A stretch of 29,789 nucleotides of DNA from Zasmidium citrigriseum (taxonomy: Eukaryota; Ascomycota; Dothideomycetes; Mycosphaerellales; Mycosphaerellaceae). The stretch is from positions 1 to 29,789 of the forward strand of contig NHNW01000107.1 of NCBI GenBank assembly GCA_002786025.1, given 5' to 3'. Numbering within the stretch: position 1 is the stretch's first letter; the number at the start of each line of letters is the position of its first letter. The translations under genes and the position numbers were made by a program. Under the pieces are notes generated by a model that was not told where the DNA came from, did no database searches, and saw only the letters and a list, made by a program, of their open reading frames with translations. Positions 1-10,870 of the stretch are shown here, in pieces.

Positions 1-2629
1 AGTCGCTATCCCTTAGCCGTCTAGTTAAGGCTAATATACTACTTAATCTTAAATTAATATTCTATTCCTAAAGTATTTAGTATTAGGGTTATTATATCTA
101 ATCCCTAAGCGAGGTCCGTTTAGATCTAGTTATACTATTCGTTATAGATCGTATTATATACTTTAATAGTATATCGCTCTATAGTATTAACTACTATCGT
201 CGACTATTTTATTAAACTCGTATATATAGTACTAGGGTAATAAGACTCCTCGCTATACTACTACCTATCCTTAGTCTAGCCTATAGGGTCGTTAGAGACT
301 ATTATACTATTACTAGATAGTCTTATCTCGTAAGCTTTAGAAGTAGATAGACCTTATATAGCGATACGATCTTACTCGTATTATTTTAAATATTTAAGTC
401 GCTTAGTAGTCTTCTTATATAGAATCGACTTATTAAATTTATTATCCGTTTACTTACGTTTATATAACCGAGACGGTTTATTAGTTATTAGGTCTATTAG
501 TATAAGCGATCTTAATAATAGACTTATTATATTAGGTAGTATAACGCCGCTTAGTAGTATTACCTTATTCGTCCTAAAATAATTAGAGCCTAATATAGAG
601 CCTCCTTACTATTAGCTTTATATCTATAATATCTTCTTAGCTTAATAATACGGACTAATAAAGTAAGGAATAGAGGTAGTATATCTAGCTAGGGTTTATT
701 ACGATAGGAATAGATATACTAAGACGCTCCTCCTCTTCTACGAGGTTATAAATATTCTATAATATAGTCCTATCCCTCTCGAGCGTACTTCTATCTAAAT
801 CGCTAAGGTAGGTCTAGTCTTTTAAGATATCGTTAGGACGATAAGATCTCTATAAGAGTACTATCTACTTATAGTTTCGGGTAGCTATAAACGTTAGCGA
901 CTATTCTAGTTACTTCTATATCCTTAAATCTCTAACGGTTAGTCGAAGACATAGTAAATATAAAGCTAAAGATCTACGCTCTAACCGCTCCTATTAGTAC
1001 TTTAACGGGCTATTATATTTATTATATATAGCTAGACCTAGGATACTCTAAGTACTTACCTATATAATTTAGTATATCTAGCTAGCGATATCTATAAAGC
1101 TATTTAGGCTACTAATCTAGCGTAAGCCTTAGATTCTTTTTATACTAGTTATATAGATTCTAAGTCCTTCGTATAGGAAAGATCGCGCGTAACTACTCCT
1201 TTATAATTCGCTTTAGGGCGACCTAGCGAATCTCCTTTACTTCTATAAATATTTATATATATATCTCGGGTATTTCCTTAACTTCTCGCCTTCTAGAACT
1301 TTCTCTTAAGCTATTTTCGTAATTAGGATTAGGCGAGGGGCTAGGTAGGTAGGCTTTTAATAGTATTAAAGTATCTTCGTTAGAGTCGTAGATAGAATCG
1401 CTAGGCGTATTATTAGCCTCTAAATCTCTTCTCTAGGACTCGAAGTAAGGCTTTAGGCTTATTAAAGACGATTTACTTATAGTTATTTTCCCGCTAATCT
1501 TAAAAGAATAGGTTAAAGACTAGGCGAGGATAGTTTTACGCCTATTACGCTAGCTCTATAACTTTAAGGAGGAGACTACTTATATTATATAGTAAGGAAT
1601 AGCTCGTTAAGAATAGATTACGTCTCTAGGAACGCCGTATTCTCGTACGGAAAAGATTTAATAAGTCTAATAGAGATACGATAGTCGTAGTAGGAGAGTA
1701 AAATACATAGAGAGGTATATAAGATTTATATTATAACGCCCTCTAGGTAGGTTATAGGGCTATATTAGTCTTAGTAGGTCTCTCTATAAACGCTTATCTA
1801 TTTATTCTAGTTAATAAGATAATATATAGCGATCGAAATATCTCCTATACTCTAAGTAGAGGTAGAGCTAAGCTAGATATATTAGTCTAGTACTAGTTAA
1901 ATACTCTAGCCTATTATAAATACTTCCTATAAGATAAAACTCTTCGCTCCCTTACTCTTATATATTTATACTAACGCTACTAACTAGTACCTAGTCGCTA
2001 CTATAGGTACTAGGCTTTATATTATCCTATATAAGAATAGTAGTATAGAGTCTCGCGGCTAGAGCTAGATAGTCTTTAAGATACGCCTCGATTTAGCCGA
2101 AGAATATTAATAAATATTACTCTAGGGGTAGCTTCCTATATACGCTTACTAGTATACTCTATAAGCTAGAGATCTAAGCGGTAGTCTATAGTAGGAGTAG
2201 GTTTAAGGACCTTATAATCGTTAAGTAGAACGCTTTCGCTACTCTAAAAGGTAATAACCTCTAGAACGCGCGTTAACGATATAGTTAAGGCTTTCCGTAA
2301 ACTAGTTAGTATACGCGACCTTTAATAAGGCTATTAGATATATCGTTAGCTAAATATTAGGCGTAGCTAGAGTTACTATCGTATATATAGGGGTAAGTAT
2401 ATATAGCGTATAGCGTATACCCTAAGTATCCGGATAGTATTAAGATCTAAGAAAGATTCTATATTAGAGGGAAAGTAGCCTTTTCGGTTAGTTCGATCTC
2501 GTAATATAATATTAGGCTAACCTATAAGTATAAGCTACTACTCTTATCTTACTCGGCCCTACTATTAGCTTTTCTCCTTTCTCCTTATTATATCTCGTAT
2601 CTATATCGTATCTTTAGAATTGTCCTTAT
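1..2629 (-). pseudogene. Large unknown gene, RIP-inactivated, 3' end beyond left edge
   Basis: One minus-strand frame reads as plausible protein for at least 870 codons, from an ATA (former ATG) near 2629 to the left edge, so the C-terminus is missing. It is interrupted only by TAA and TAG, as expected from former Gln and Trp codons. Two of the rare surviving CA sites (950 and 1706) are intact ATG Met codons in this frame. The chain is rich in Leu, Arg, Tyr and Met, with an acidic and Ser/Pro/Asn-rich stretch near 1260-1440 and a basic Arg-rich stretch near 720-745. The start is favoured because the sense strand upstream (2630-2890) is pyrimidine-rich, like many fungal promoters. I recognise no domain. 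Size and style resemble the large gene at 13251-17456, but I cannot show homology. Confidence 0.6.
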
Positions 2630-3282
2630 TCTAGTTTAGTCTCCTTTAGCCTTTACCCGAACTCGTAGTTATCTAAGTAGTATTAGGAGAGATACTCGAA
2701 GATAGTAGTACGAGATATATTTATAACTTACGCTATTTAATAGTAAGCGTAGAAAATATAAGTAAGTATAAAGATACTAAAGATAACGATATTAAGTATA
2801 AGAACCCTAATAAAAGAGTAGAGTAAATTATAAAGGACTATTTATAGGGAAGTAGAAAGGGGTACCTAGATATAAAGATAAGGGGGAAGTTACTTACTAT
2901 TAACTAGGACTATATAAGAGAGTAAATACTATTAAGTACTATTACTATATAACTAAGGTTAACTTACGCTTCGTATAATTATATAAGTTTTAGTCTACTA
3001 TCCTCCTTAACTAAAGGGGCTAGATTAGCGTAAAGCTTAGCTAGTTATAGGGGAAGGTTCGATAAAGATATAGTCTTAGATTTTAGAAGGGAAGAGCGGC
3101 TCTATTAATTAAAATTACTTAATTTTTATCTAGTTTTAAGCGATTAAATATCGACTACTATTAATATATATCTATCTATCTTTAGAGATAGACTAATTAT
3201 TAATTAAATATATATCTTTAAGGTAGAAATTTACCTATATAAGACTTTAAATAGCTATATCCTAGCGCGGTTAGTCCTTAGC
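2630..3282. other. Intergenic region upstream of left-edge gene
   Basis: No convincing gene. The part nearest the left gene (about 2680-2890) is purine-rich on the + strand, so pyrimidine-rich on that gene's sense strand, consistent with a promoter. Around 3150-3225 the sequence is mostly A and T, with a small hairpin at 3176-3191 (arms CTATC/GATAG). Confidence 0.4.
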
Positions 3283-4506
3283 TTATACTATATACTTTAT
3301 TCGCTTTATATCTATACTCGTAAGCGTATCTTCCTACCTTATCCTTTTCGTACCTATAGGTAGTTATAAGCTATATAGGTAAATAGTATAATCTTCTCTA
3401 TCTTCTTAGCTATTATACTAGCCCTCGAGCTCGTCTAGACGTATAGTTATAGTACTAGGTATATTATAGTTATCGTCCTTAGTTAGGTTAGAAGTTTACC
3501 TTCTATAGCGTTATATTACTATAGTACTAGTACTAGCTCCTAATACTCCTAATCTATATTAAATCCCTCTCTAGATATTTTCTCCGCCTTTCTTATTAAT
3601 ATCTAATATACTCTCGAGCGGCTATTCTATATCCTTACTATCTAGTATCGTTATTAGCTATAGTAGCGACGATTCTAGGAGATCTTCTTTAGCTATATTA
3701 TTATAGTCTAGTAATACTCTACTTAAACGAATTAGTAGATATTCCTTATAAGGAAACTCTACTATAGTATAATCTACCTCTCTAGAGGTAATCCGTCTAG
3801 GTTAATACTATAAGATAGCCGCTTAAATAGCTATATAGAGGCCTAGTAGTTATAGAAGAATATCTATAGCTCGATATATATCGAATTTCTTAGGCTATAC
3901 TAAAGGTATTTCTTTCGTCTTCTCTAACTACTATCGATAGTTAGGATTATAGAGGTAGTTACCTATAAGACGCTTAAACTTCTATAACGCTCGCTTTATA
4001 GTATCTATAGCTACGTACTTATAGAGATCCTCGAAAGCTTATTCCTTACTAGTACTATTCGTAATAAATACGCTCCTAATATCTTCGTAATATAATCTAC
4101 CCTAAAGGGTAACCTAATAGACTATAGTAACGAATATCGATAAATTTAATTATCTACGCTTATTACGTCTCTTATTTATAAATTCGATATTAGTCTTAAT
4201 AAGCTTCGAGCTCTATCCGTCGAACCTAAACGTCCTATTTATAATATCGATAAGGTCTTTAGCGTTAATAAATTATAACTTTCTACTCTACCTATCCTAC
4301 CTCTTAGAAATAAACTTAGGCCCTAAGCCCTTATTTAAAGTAATTTAGATATTTTACTTTTCGTCTCTAGTAAAGTCGTCTAAAGCTACTATATCCGGAT
4401 TAGCGATCGTTAGTATATTAACTATAAGTATCTTATCTTTAGAAGATAAAGTATCGAGTTTAACGTTAGAGAGCGTTAATAAGTACTTATATATATAGGC
4501 TACTAT
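3283..4506 (-). pseudogene. RAD52/Rad22-like single-strand annealing protein, RIP-inactivated
   Basis: RAD52 family proteins form rings that anneal complementary single strands and, in fungi, load Rad51 during break repair. The minus frame matches the family's N-terminal annealing domain in order. The motif LNKGLGPKFISKR (4345-4300) corresponds to the family's LGPE-F-I-S-R block. FRFDGQSS (about 4225) corresponds to the IFGFNGWSS block. VTLQGRLYYEDI (about 4110-4065) corresponds to the RVTLxDGxxHEDIG block, followed by SKEQAFEDLYK and the KRAL-x3-F-x3-LGNYLY helix (about 3990-3945). Gln and Trp sites are TAA or TAG, and His reads Tyr. The rest (3283-3850) is a low-similarity tail with an acidic stretch. 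The start is an ATA at 4506 or 4431. Total length is near 400 codons, as usual for fungal Rad52. It may be a copied host gene or element cargo; the family call is firm, the origin is not. Confidence 0.88.
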
Positions 4507-4860
4507 AACTACCTAATAGATTATATTATAAATTAGGCTCTACTTAACTAACTAGGGTTAAGCGCCGCTATTATAGAGGAGAGCGATAACTCGTATCGAT
4601 ATAGTAAATAAGAGTACTTAGAAGTTTCTATTAGTAGCCTAGTAATATAGGTTACCTTATATTAAGCTACGATTCGGAGCTAATATTATCGAGACCCTTT
4701 ACTATATAGCCTATATCTAAATACTAGTTAACTTCTTCTATCCTCCTCCTAGCCTTTTTATTCTCTTTCCTCCTAGTCTATCGATTCTTTTAGTTTTCTC
4801 CCTTAGGACTAATAATACTAAAACGTCGTAGTACTCTTCCTACTTAAGTACTACTTAACT
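4507..4860. promoter_or_regulatory. Divergent intergenic region with CT-rich tract
   Basis: This lies between the minus-strand RAD52-like gene and a plus-strand gene. A strongly pyrimidine-rich tract at 4735-4802 lies just before the plus-strand gene. Such tracts commonly precede transcription starts in filamentous fungi, so I read it as that gene's promoter. The 4553-4620 part is moderately purine-rich, as expected for a promoter facing left. Confidence 0.4.
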
Positions 4861-6245
4861 ATACTATACTATATACTAATTATCTTTTAGGTTAGGTACG
4901 ATTAGTAAGAATTCTTAATAAACGATAATCGAATTAATAGATATAGCTAGTTCGTACTATCCTTACTAAATTCGGTAATAGCTTCTTAATTAACTAGGTA
5001 TTAGACTAGCGAAGCGGTCTAGAATATCGCCTAACCTAGGAGCCGAAAGTAAACGTAAATAACGCTACTATCTAGGAATAGAAGCGAAGTAGAGGTAATA
5101 GTTATTATAGTACGTATATTAGAGGATATATAGTCGCTATTAGATATTACTTATATTCGCGTTAGTATAGGAACTAATAACTTTTATCTAAGATATAGGT
5201 ATTATCTATTACCCGAATTATAAAGTAAGACTTCCCTTCCTAACTCTCTTTACGCCTCTTTATACGAATCTAACGGATATTATACTAGCTCCCCTCTTAT
5301 AAATATAGTTAAGGGCTTTCCTAGCTTTATAACGGACTCGCCTTAATCTATATCGGATTAGCTAATCGATAAGACTTTAGTCGAGGTACTATATAGTAGT
5401 AGCCTACCTTTATAATAAGAAGTTAGAAAAGGCCTACTTAATTCTACTATAAATATAAGACTCCTTAACTAGTAATACTTCTATATCGATAACTATTACT
5501 ATCGCCTTCTAAAACAATTTATACTTAGTAGGAATCTAGCTATCTACCTATATAGGCTAATAAAGATTTTATTATACTAAATAGTATAATAGACCTTAGT
5601 TACTCTATCTCTTCTAGGAGTATTTATCTACTACCCTTTATATAGATAATTAGTAACCTACTCTAGCTATTAGAGTCTACCTATTACGATATAGTCTTAA
5701 CGATCGATAGTTTAGGCTCTTATATAACCGCCGCTTTAGCTATACTTAACTAAGAAACTATACGAGAGCGAAAGGAGTAACGCCTATATTAGGCTTAGTT
5801 AGAGTCTACTATAGATACGAGTTATACTAAGGTACTAGCTATACCGAGTCGTTCTAAAAGGATAGAGACCTATTATATTTCGAACTAGATATACCCTTTA
5901 CTACGTTAATAATAGTCTAGAATAATACTAATAACTTCTTAAAAAGTACGCTAGTATTTCCTCTCTTAGTTTACGGCCTAGTTTCCTATTAACTTACCTA
6001 CTCTCTCCTATAGAACTTTTATATCGAGTTTTTTAGAGATATAGGAAAGCGTACGTTATCGCGGCTTAGTCTTAATCTACTCTAGTTAGGGACTTATAGG
6101 CTACGGGACTAGTAGTTAGTATAGAGTACGGCTACTTAGTAATAGGGGATCGTACTTCGTTATAAAGTAGAATTATAACGTAGATATAGTATAGGTTAGA
6201 GTCTAGTAGTAGGACGTTACTAGAAAGGAGAAGATTCGGTTTTTA
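4861..6245 (+). pseudogene. Unknown gene, RIP-inactivated
   Basis: A plus-strand frame (codon starts matching 5041) reads as plausible protein for about 460 codons, with relatively few TAA/TAG positions. It includes a surviving CAA Gln codon at 5515. The best-looking parts are around 5090-5400 and 5960-6240; the latter is Arg, Leu and Ser rich and ends at TAA near 6243. A CT-rich tract just upstream supports this strand. A competing minus-strand frame across 5000-5640 is also protein-like but has clearly more stop positions. I recognise no family, and the start codon cannot be fixed. Confidence 0.4.
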
Positions 6246-6249
6246 ACGC

Positions 6250-8030
6250 TAATTATAACCTATATTATATACTTATATTAGTAATAGCTCCTAACTTTAA
6301 CGTATATTATCTTCTCGGTTCTAAGGGATAGTTTTATAATAGCTTTAGGAGATTTCGTTCTTTAGCCTTAAAATACTACTTTATTCGATAAACGGCTTTC
6401 CTCCTCTCGCCTCTAGCTTTAGCCTCTTTAATTACTTTAGACTAAAGTACGTTAACTACCTAGACTATTCTTAAATAGCTATATCCTTATTTATTATATA
6501 TCCTTCTACCTCCTCTAAGTATACGCCTACTTTTACTATCGATTATAATATAATCTAGTAATACTTTATCTTAATAGTAGCCCTATTAATCGGTAGCTAT
6601 ATTAATTATATTTTCCTCTAAGATACTTCCTTATATATAAACCTCTCGCTCTAAATAGCCTTATATAATAGAAGAAATATTATTAGATTCTCTAGTATAG
6701 TTCTTAGAGTTTTAGGTACTATAGAACTTACCTATTAGTATATATCGTACTCGCGTATATAGGAGGCGGATACTTTAGTATATTTTAACTTATCGTTAGT
6801 TACTAGCCTAAGGAATAGGTATTCTTAAATAGGCTTTAAGGTAATAATAATCTTCTACTACTAACGGTATATACTTTATATTTATAGTAGATTCTACTAG
6901 CTAAGTAGTAGTAGGATTAACTCTACTAGTTCTATTATTATAAATACTATATAGTATAGGTCTCTTTATAAGGCTATCGATTTTATTAGCTTAAGTAAGC
7001 TAGAAATCTTCTACTATACTATAGTCTAATCTCTTAGGATAGTTACTACCTCCTCCCTTTAGCTAGCCTTATCTCTACTAGAATAACGAGTAATTTATCC
7101 CTTACTTTAGTACTTATACCTTAGCTCTATATCTCTTAAGCTACCGCTCTAGTAGTCGATAGGTAGATTAGAAGTATATATATAGTAGACGATACTACTA
7201 TATAGGGAATAGCGATAGTCTAGGAAGCGTCTTATTTAGCGTAGATATAAATAATAGAGACTACTAGATATTTATTAACTTTTTACCTAGTATTATTAGT
7301 ATTAAGTAGTTATAGGCTATTAAACTTTCCTCTATCGTCGTATATAGTACTATAAGATTTATTATATAATATAGTTATTTACTTCGAATAATTAGATAGT
7401 AAGCTACTACTCCTAGATAAGCTTCGCTAGTAGGAAGTCTAAATTAGTCTATCTTATAAATACTAAGTATTCTTAGGCTTAGCTTACGTACGTATATATT
7501 ATCCTCGTCCCTCCTATTATATAGCTATCGAAGTTTTATTTAGGACTATAGTATCGGCTTACCTAGCTAAACTTCGTTATAGTTAGTATAGTATACTACT
7601 TCTATAGAATAGGCTTAAGGCTAGCGAAAGCTTTATATATTTTTAATACCTATACTACCTCGATTTCGTTATAATATTTAGGAAGCTTAACTTAGTACTA
7701 AAGGTATTTTCGTCTATATATTCTAGATATTATATACTAAGGACTTCTCTAAACCTATTTAATATAAGGACTTACTTTCCTACCTACCCTCTATATAATA
7801 CTATCTACTATTATAACGATATAGCTCTTTATACCTCTATTATAACGATACCTACTACTTCTTTCTACTATAGATACCTCTTAACCTCGACGATCTACTA
7901 TAGTCTCTAATATATAAGTAGCTATACCTATTTTACCTTAAATACGGACTTAAGCCTACTAGATCTAGCGATAGCTATTTAGCGGACGAGATTTTAGTAC
8001 TTTAATACTTAATTAATAGTAGGTCTATAG
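6250..8030 (-). pseudogene. Unknown gene with one probable intron, RIP-inactivated
   Basis: Minus-strand reading from about 8030 down to 6250, with a frame change explained by a phase-1 intron at 7220-7286. The first exon contains a segment ending LPTSEAYLGVVAYYL (about 7425-7380). This recalls the DxWTS...LGVVAH region of hAT transposases, but the later hAT hallmarks (DNAxNND, the RCxxH-NL block and the C-terminal dimerisation motif) were not found. The second exon is Lys, Glu, Met and Gln rich, with a helical look. Purine-rich + strand at 8041-8110 is a fitting promoter for a leftward gene. I leave the family open. Confidence 0.42.
7220..7286 (-). other. Probable spliceosomal intron
   Basis: On the minus strand the donor GTAAAA, branch-like GCTAAAT and acceptor CCTAG bound 67 nt. 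Removing them joins two protein-like frames in phase 1. The interior has A/T-rich arms around CTAGTAG. Confidence 0.45.
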
Positions 8031-8254
8031 TCGTTTATATTAATAAGACCTAGAAAGAGTATAGTAGTTCGCTACTTCCTTTAATACGATAGAGTATAGT
8101 AAAAAGGTAGTACTACGATAAGTAATAAGTACTATAAGTATAGCTATTAACCCTATATATAAACGATATACTATACTAATCTAATTAAACCGTATTACCG
8201 AAAATATAACGCCGAATACCTAGCTACTCGCTAGATTACTATTCCTAATTATAA

Positions 8255-8973
8255 ATAGAGTATCGCTATATCCTCTATATTTATAGCTTCTTCTTTAGTA
8301 CCCGCTCTATAATATACTTCTTACGTTTAGCTACTACCGCCGCCTCTTTCTTCTTCTTTATTTTCTCCTTTTTTCGCTTAGCCTCTTTCGCTAGTATCCC
8401 CTTCCGCCTATAGCTTAGACTCTCTAGTAGGCTACTATCCTCCTTCGAGCTTCTATTAGACTATATATCTAGAATAAGAAAAGATATATCTTTAGAGCCT
8501 AGCTTAGGTATAATACTAATAATAATAATAGACTCCTCTTACGCCTCTATTAGAGCTATAGTACTATAAGTATCTATTAGCGCGCCTATAGAGTTATCTA
8601 CTATACCTTTATTCTTTTATAAGGCTACCTCTTTAGCTATAGGTACTATACTACTTAACCTAGATATAAATAGCGTAGCTACTATCTCTTCTCGTATACC
8701 TATTATCGGCTTATATATAATCCTATCGCTCTTCCTTATAGCTACCTACGCTATCTTAGTAAGCCTATAATTAGTTAGCTAGTCGATATATCGATACTAA
8801 TAGTAGATTACTCCTACTATTAAGCTTAACTTTTCTTCTATATCTAAAACCTTAGTATCTTTACTTCTATTACTTAGTAGTAGTAATTCTAACTATATCT
8901 CCTTATAACTACGCTATTCTTATAGAAAGCTACCTAGTACTAGTAGTATACGCTTTAGTCGTAGTTAAGGTAT
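8255..8973 (-). pseudogene. Unknown protein with long Lys-rich C-terminal helix, RIP-inactivated
   Basis: About 240 codons on the minus strand from an ATA (former ATG) near 8973. The protein has a Leu-rich segment, then an acidic/Ser-rich middle (8470-8530). It ends in a very basic helix-like tail at about 8395-8285 (AKEAKRKKEKIKKKKEAA and following), likely a nucleic-acid binding or nuclear localisation segment. The + strand from 8976 to 9115 is purine-rich, so the sense strand just upstream of the chosen start is pyrimidine-rich. The frame can be extended further upstream to 9215, but that extension is mostly low-complexity Leu and Ser and coincides with the promoter-like tract. No family recognised. 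Confidence 0.5.
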
Positions 8974-9639
8974 AAAGAGGAGAGTAGGTTATAGTAATAG
9001 AGAAGAGGCGCGAGGCTATATAGATAGTAGTATAATTAGGTATAGCGGTAGTAGTAATAGGAGGGTATTACTTATAGGATATAGCGAAGATAATATAATA
9101 GAGATAAGGCTAGCTAACGATCGCTAGGGCCTCGCTATTAAAGGAAAGGACTCGTCTATAGTAGAGAGCGATATAGGGACTATTTATAATTAGCTTTCTA
9201 GACTAATAAATATAGAGTAAATTAATATAGTTCCTACCTCCTCTTAATACTAGTTATACCTCCCTTATAGAAGGCGTTAGCGATAACTATATAACTAGTA
9301 GTTAAGGTATTACTAAGCTAGGCCTAAAGGCGATATATAGATACTTCTATTACGTTTCTTAGGCTAGGTTATACTATAGTATCTCTATACTATCCTCTAA
9401 TCTTACTACTCGGTATTACTTCGCTAGTATTATAAATACCTACCTTTAGGACTTACTAAGTAGGCCTTCTACTTAGCCTTCTCTACTCTCCTTTACTAAT
9501 ATCTCTACCTCTTCCTAGTAAGTACTACCTACTACTAGTACTAGTCTATCTACTAGCCTTTTAAACCTCTTACCTATATTTTTCGCTATATAGCTAGTAT
9601 TAATCCTTACGTTACTCTTAGTCTATAGTAAGGGAATAA
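8974..9639. promoter_or_regulatory. Divergent intergenic region with two facing pyrimidine-rich tracts
   Basis: The stretch 8976-9115 is purine-rich on + (promoter-like for the leftward gene). The stretch 9465-9520 is CT-rich on + (promoter-like for the rightward gene). No convincing gene between them. A hydrophobic reading frame around 9545-9640 is possible but unsupported. Confidence 0.4.
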
Positions 9640-10850
9640 AAAAGGCGAAAGATATTATAAGTAAAGGTAGCTAAGGTAAGATAGTTTATAATAGTATATA
9701 ATAAGCGGGTTAGTAGTAAAGACGAGAATTATAGTATTAGAAGTAGAAATAAGAGTAATATAGAAGATAGCCTATATTTTATACTTAGTTAGCGAGAGAG
9801 ATAGGAGTTATATATCCTCGTTATATCGCTTTTAATCTTTCTATACGCTCGTAGAGCTAGTCTCGTAACTACCCCCTTCTAAATATCGATAGCCTTATTA
9901 TAGTAGCTCTAGCGAGGCTCCTACTAAGCGTATATCTCGTATATAGCGTTAATAGTAAAAGTATAGTCTAGCTAGCTAGTATTATATCGACGTAAAGATT
10001 TATTCGATAAGTAAGGCGCTAAAAATAGCGAATAATATTAATAGGTACTATAGGGCGGTAGTATTTATAAAGATACTAATTACGACTATAGCGAAAGTAG
10101 CCTAATCTTTAGCGATTCGAAATATAGAGTTTATTAGCGATTAGCGTATAATACCTTAGGCCTAAACTATACTACTAACCCTATCCTTAGGCTAGAAAGC
10201 TTCTTCCCTTCTATACTATCTACCGTTTTTAATTCCTAGCGGTCTAAGCTATAAGTAAGTATTACTTATATTATAGAGGCGCGTTTAAGCTAATTATAGT
10301 ATACCTTATAGCTTTATATAATAGCTAGCGGCGTATTAGACTTACTTATCCTATATAGAGTATAGTATTTAGCCTATACGAGTATAGCGTAAGGATAAGG
10401 TATAGCTAATATTTACGTAAAATAATTATATCGAGGGAGCTAGGATTTAGTTATTTAGGGATTAAGAGTTTTATTATAGAGGAGCTATACTCCTATAGCG
10501 CGAAACGGCGTTTAGTATAAATAGATATAGTATTAAGGTTTAGTCTAGTAAATACGGAATCTAATACGTCGCTAAATAAAGGTACCTTTTACTTAGTAGG
10601 TATACGAGCCTATTACTACTATAATTATATATAGGGTTAGTACCTTTACTATTATATTAGGCTTATTAGTAGATAAAGTATAAAACTAGGAAGATTAGTA
10701 CTTTTTAGTCTAGGATATATTATACTAGGTTAGATTAAACTATAGTAATATAGCCTATATTACTTAGTATATATATAAGACCTATTAACGTAATAGCTAG
10801 TATTTTATATAATAAGGGTAGCGAAGAGGTATATATAAGTATTATAATAG
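9640..10850 (+). pseudogene. Unknown gene, RIP-inactivated
   Basis: Plus-strand frame with codon starts matching 9661. It is protein-like for about 400 codons from near 9640 to about 10850, with TAA/TAG only at plausible Gln/Trp positions. The N-terminal part is Lys and Arg rich (9620-9700), followed by acidic/Ser stretches (9720-9780, 10070-10120) and a long Leu, Tyr and Gln rich part. The CT-rich tract at 9465-9520 fits a promoter. The end is convergent with the SNF2-lobe gene on the other strand. No domain recognised and no start codon that I can defend over its neighbours. Confidence 0.45.
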
Positions 10851-10870
10851 TAACTACTTACTTAGGGCGT

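Noticed and set aside
5000..5640. Minus-strand gene overlapping the plus-strand gene at 4861-6245
   Set aside because: The minus frame looks protein-like in places but has clearly more TAA/TAG positions, and the CT-rich tract upstream favours the plus strand. Kept as an alternative only.
7380..7430. hAT transposase call for the gene at 6250-8030
   Set aside because: Only one short stretch (LPTSEAYLGVVAYYL) resembles hAT. The downstream DNAxNND, zinc-binding RCxxH and dimerisation motifs were not found after the intron, so the family is left open.
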